Below, one piece after another: positions 5,699 through 7,063 of a stretch of DNA of 7,063 bases. Numbering within the stretch: the first letter of the stretch is position 1; each line of letters starts with the position of its first letter. Under the pieces are notes generated by a model. The model made no database searches. It saw only the letters and a program-made list of their open reading frames with translations, and was not told the origin of the DNA. A program made the translations under genes and the position numbers. Source of the stretch: an uncultured Collinsella sp. (lineage in GTDB: Bacteria; Actinomycetota; Coriobacteriia; Coriobacteriales; Coriobacteriaceae); NCBI GenBank assembly GCA_902478985.1, contig CABSNH010000081.1:1-7063 (forward strand), given 5' to 3'.

Positions 5699-6961
5699 GT
5701 GCAAAACACGAAGCAAAAGGCGAGCACCAAGCAAAAGCTGACCATTGCGGCCATCTTTGGCGCCATGGGCCCTGGCCTTCTGGCGGCGCTTTCGGGTAAT
5801 GACGCCGGCGGCATCGCCACGTATTCCAGCGCCGGTGCCAGCTATGGCTACAAGATGCTGTGGATGCTTCCCGTCATGACCGTGCTGCTCATCGTGACGC
5901 AGGAGACTGCGGCGCGCTGCGGCTGCGTGACGGGCAAGGGCTTGGCCTCGCTCATCCGCGAGCGCTTTGGCGTGCGCAGGAGCGTGCTGGCCATGGCGGC
6001 GCTGCTGATCGCCAACACGGCCGTGACCATTTCGGAGTTTGCGGGTATCGCGAGCGGCCTTGCCCTCTTTGGCGTGCCGGCGAGCATCTCGGTGCCGCTG
6101 GTGGCACTGCTGGTTTGGATGCTTACCATGTCTGGTAGCTTCCAGCGCATCGAGAAGATTCTGCTGCTGGTGAGCTGCGTGTTTGTGACCTACATCGTCG
6201 CTGCATTTATGGCTGGTCCCAGCTGGGGCGAGGTGGCGGTCGACCTGGTTGTGCCCAACATCCAAAACGACCCCAGTTACGTGTCGCTTGTGGTCGCAAC
6301 GATCGGCACCACCATCGCGCCGTGGATGATCTTCTTGGCGCAGAACAACGTGGTCGATAAGAATGCGGGTGAGGACGATATCGTGCTGCAGCGCATTGAT
6401 ACCGTGAGCGGCTCGATCGCCGCCGATGTCATTGCCGGCTTTATTATCATAACGACCGGTACGGTACTGTTCCCCGCGGGCATTCAGATCAGCGATGCTG
6501 CCGACGCCGCCCGCGCATTGGAGCCCATCGCGGGCCAGTGGTCCACGGTGCTGTTTGCCTCGGGCCTGGTCGCGGCGAGCTTCTTGGCCGCCTGTGTGCT
6601 GCCAGGCGTTACGTCCAGCGCCATCTGCGAGGCATTTGGCTGGGAGCGCGGTGCCGATCGCAGCTGGGACGAGGCCCCGGTCTATCGCGGCATCATTACG
6701 GCCATCATTGGCATCTCTGCCGTGCTGGTGCTTATGCCCGGTGTTGACCTGTTCCAGATTATGATGACCTCGCAGGTCATTAACGGCGTGCTGTTGCCCG
6801 TGGTTTTGGTGTTCCAGGTGGTTATTGCCGCCGATCGACACATTATGGGCGCCAACCGCAACGGCCGCGTGTGGAATGTGCTCACCTGGGCGACTATCGG
6901 TGTGATTACGGTGCTGACGGTCGTCATGTTTGTGTTGCAGGCGATGGGCTACAGCGCGTAG
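5699..6961 (+). CDS. Nramp-related divalent metal (probably Mg2+) transporter, NRMT type
   Basis: The product has 420 residues and about 11 membrane segments with the LeuT-type Nramp fold; MGPGLLAAL (23-31), SEFAGIASGLALFG (112-125) and SQVINGVLLP (358-367) mark TM1, TM3 and TM10. The metal-site motif DPGN of TM1 reads D35-A-G-G38. In TM6 the usual A-x-x-M-P-H reads T204-T-I-A207-P-W209, so the soft-metal-selecting Met is Ala and the His is Trp. In TM3 the Asp of DxxE is T110, while E113 is kept. Loss of this Met in canonical Nramps is known to relax discrimination against Mg2+/Ca2+, and the Asp and His belong to the proton route, so an uncoupled Mg2+ (and Mn2+) importer like Eggerthella NRMT is likely. 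The GTG start has AGGTGG (5689-5694) 4 nt upstream, overlapping the previous stop; the frame further up overlaps the MgtE-like gene. It is cotranscribed with that gene. Confidence 0.85.
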   Translation: MQNTKQKASTKQKLTIAAIFGAMGPGLLAALSGNDAGGIATYSSAGASYGYKMLWMLPVMTVLLIVTQETAARCGCVTGKGLASLIRERFGVRRSVLAMAALLIANTAVTISEFAGIASGLALFGVPASISVPLVALLVWMLTMSGSFQRIEKILLLVSCVFVTYIVAAFMAGPSWGEVAVDLVVPNIQNDPSYVSLVVATIGTTIAPWMIFLAQNNVVDKNAGEDDIVLQRIDTVSGSIAADVIAGFIIITTGTVLFPAGIQISDAADAARALEPIAGQWSTVLFASGLVAASFLAACVLPGVTSSAICEAFGWERGADRSWDEAPVYRGIITAIIGISAVLVLMPGVDLFQIMMTSQVINGVLLPVVLVFQVVIAADRHIMGANRNGRVWNVLTWATIGVITVLTVVMFVLQAMGYSA

Positions 6962-6982
6962 CGTCTCTTTTGGGTTTCGAGC

Positions 6983-7012
6983 GGGCCGTGGCCATGGGCT
7001 GCGGCCTGTTTT
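6983..7012 (+). terminator. Intrinsic terminator of the MgtE-like/Nramp operon
   Basis: GGCCGTGGCC (6984-6993) folds on GGCTGCGGCC (6997-7006) around a 3-nt ATG loop: eight Watson-Crick pairs and two central G-U pairs. TGTTTT follows. It begins 22 nt after the Nramp-type stop codon. Stem, GC content and U-run all fit a rho-independent terminator on the + strand. Confidence 0.75.
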
Positions 7013-7053
7013 CAAGACTTTAGTCTGCTGGCCGCGCAGCGGCCAGCTTTGAA
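7011..7053. repeat. Nested inverted repeats downstream of the operon terminator
   Basis: TTCAA (7011-7015) and TTGAA (7049-7053) flank two side-by-side hairpins. One is AGACT/AGTCT (7015-7019 with 7022-7026; only a 2-nt loop). The other is a perfect 9-bp stem, GCTGGCCGC (7027-7035) with GCGGCCAGC (7039-7047), loop GCA. The second stem is followed by TTT only. It may be a backup terminator, one for a convergent gene beyond the window, or a dispersed intergenic repeat. Confidence 0.45.
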
Positions 7054-7063
7054 CCACCCGCTA

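Noticed and set aside
5552..7057. A 501-codon open frame on the minus strand opposite the Nramp-type gene
   Set aside because: Its product is extremely rich in His, Arg, Gln and Asp without hydrophobic core patterning, and it runs through the + strand terminator. The + strand frame encodes a clear Nramp fold.

Overview
The window reads as chromosome from a GC-rich actinobacterium. Class Coriobacteriia (Collinsella or a relative) is my best guess. It rests on codon use (strong GC/GTG bias, GTG starts), on the style of the YtxH/PRC and NodB proteins, and on a transporter pair resembling the Nramp-related magnesium transporters known from Eggerthella. All six genes lie on the + strand. I see no mobile element, CRISPR array, tRNA or rRNA.

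Layout. (1) Positions 1-764: the 3' part of a gene for a protein resembling the N-terminal domain of cyanophycin synthetase, followed by an acidic tail. Its true start probably lies left of the window. (2) Positions 844-2103: a TATAAT promoter, a 5'-UTR hairpin, a YtxH-type small envelope protein and a two-domain PRC-barrel protein overlapping it by one base. The unit closes with a perfect 11-bp inverted repeat that looks like an intrinsic terminator. (3) Positions 2119-3525: a single-pass membrane protein with an extracytoplasmic NodB (polysaccharide deacetylase) domain that has lost both metal-binding histidines and the catalytic histidine, so it is probably a pseudo-enzyme. (4) Positions 3526-3845: 320 bases without a gene, holding an extended -10 promoter and a roughly 205-nt leader with several mutually exclusive pairings, one of which would cover the Shine-Dalgarno of the next gene. 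(5) Positions 3846-6961: a two-gene operon. The first protein has PRC, MgtE_N and CBS domains plus an unusual membrane domain. The second is an Nramp-related transporter whose metal-site residues (DAGG, APW) differ from manganese/iron Nramps in the way expected for magnesium. (6) Positions 6983-7063: a terminator and a second structured element.

The most interesting part is 3626-7012. The sequence suggests a divalent-metal (probably Mg2+) uptake module. In it, an MgtE-style cytosolic sensor has been fused to a membrane anchor with no acidic residue in any membrane segment, placed 8 nt before an Nramp-fold channel/transporter, and put behind a candidate riboswitch-like leader that I cannot match to a known class from memory. 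The function of the module and the switching of the leader are inference. The motifs, spacings and complementarities are read directly from the sequence.
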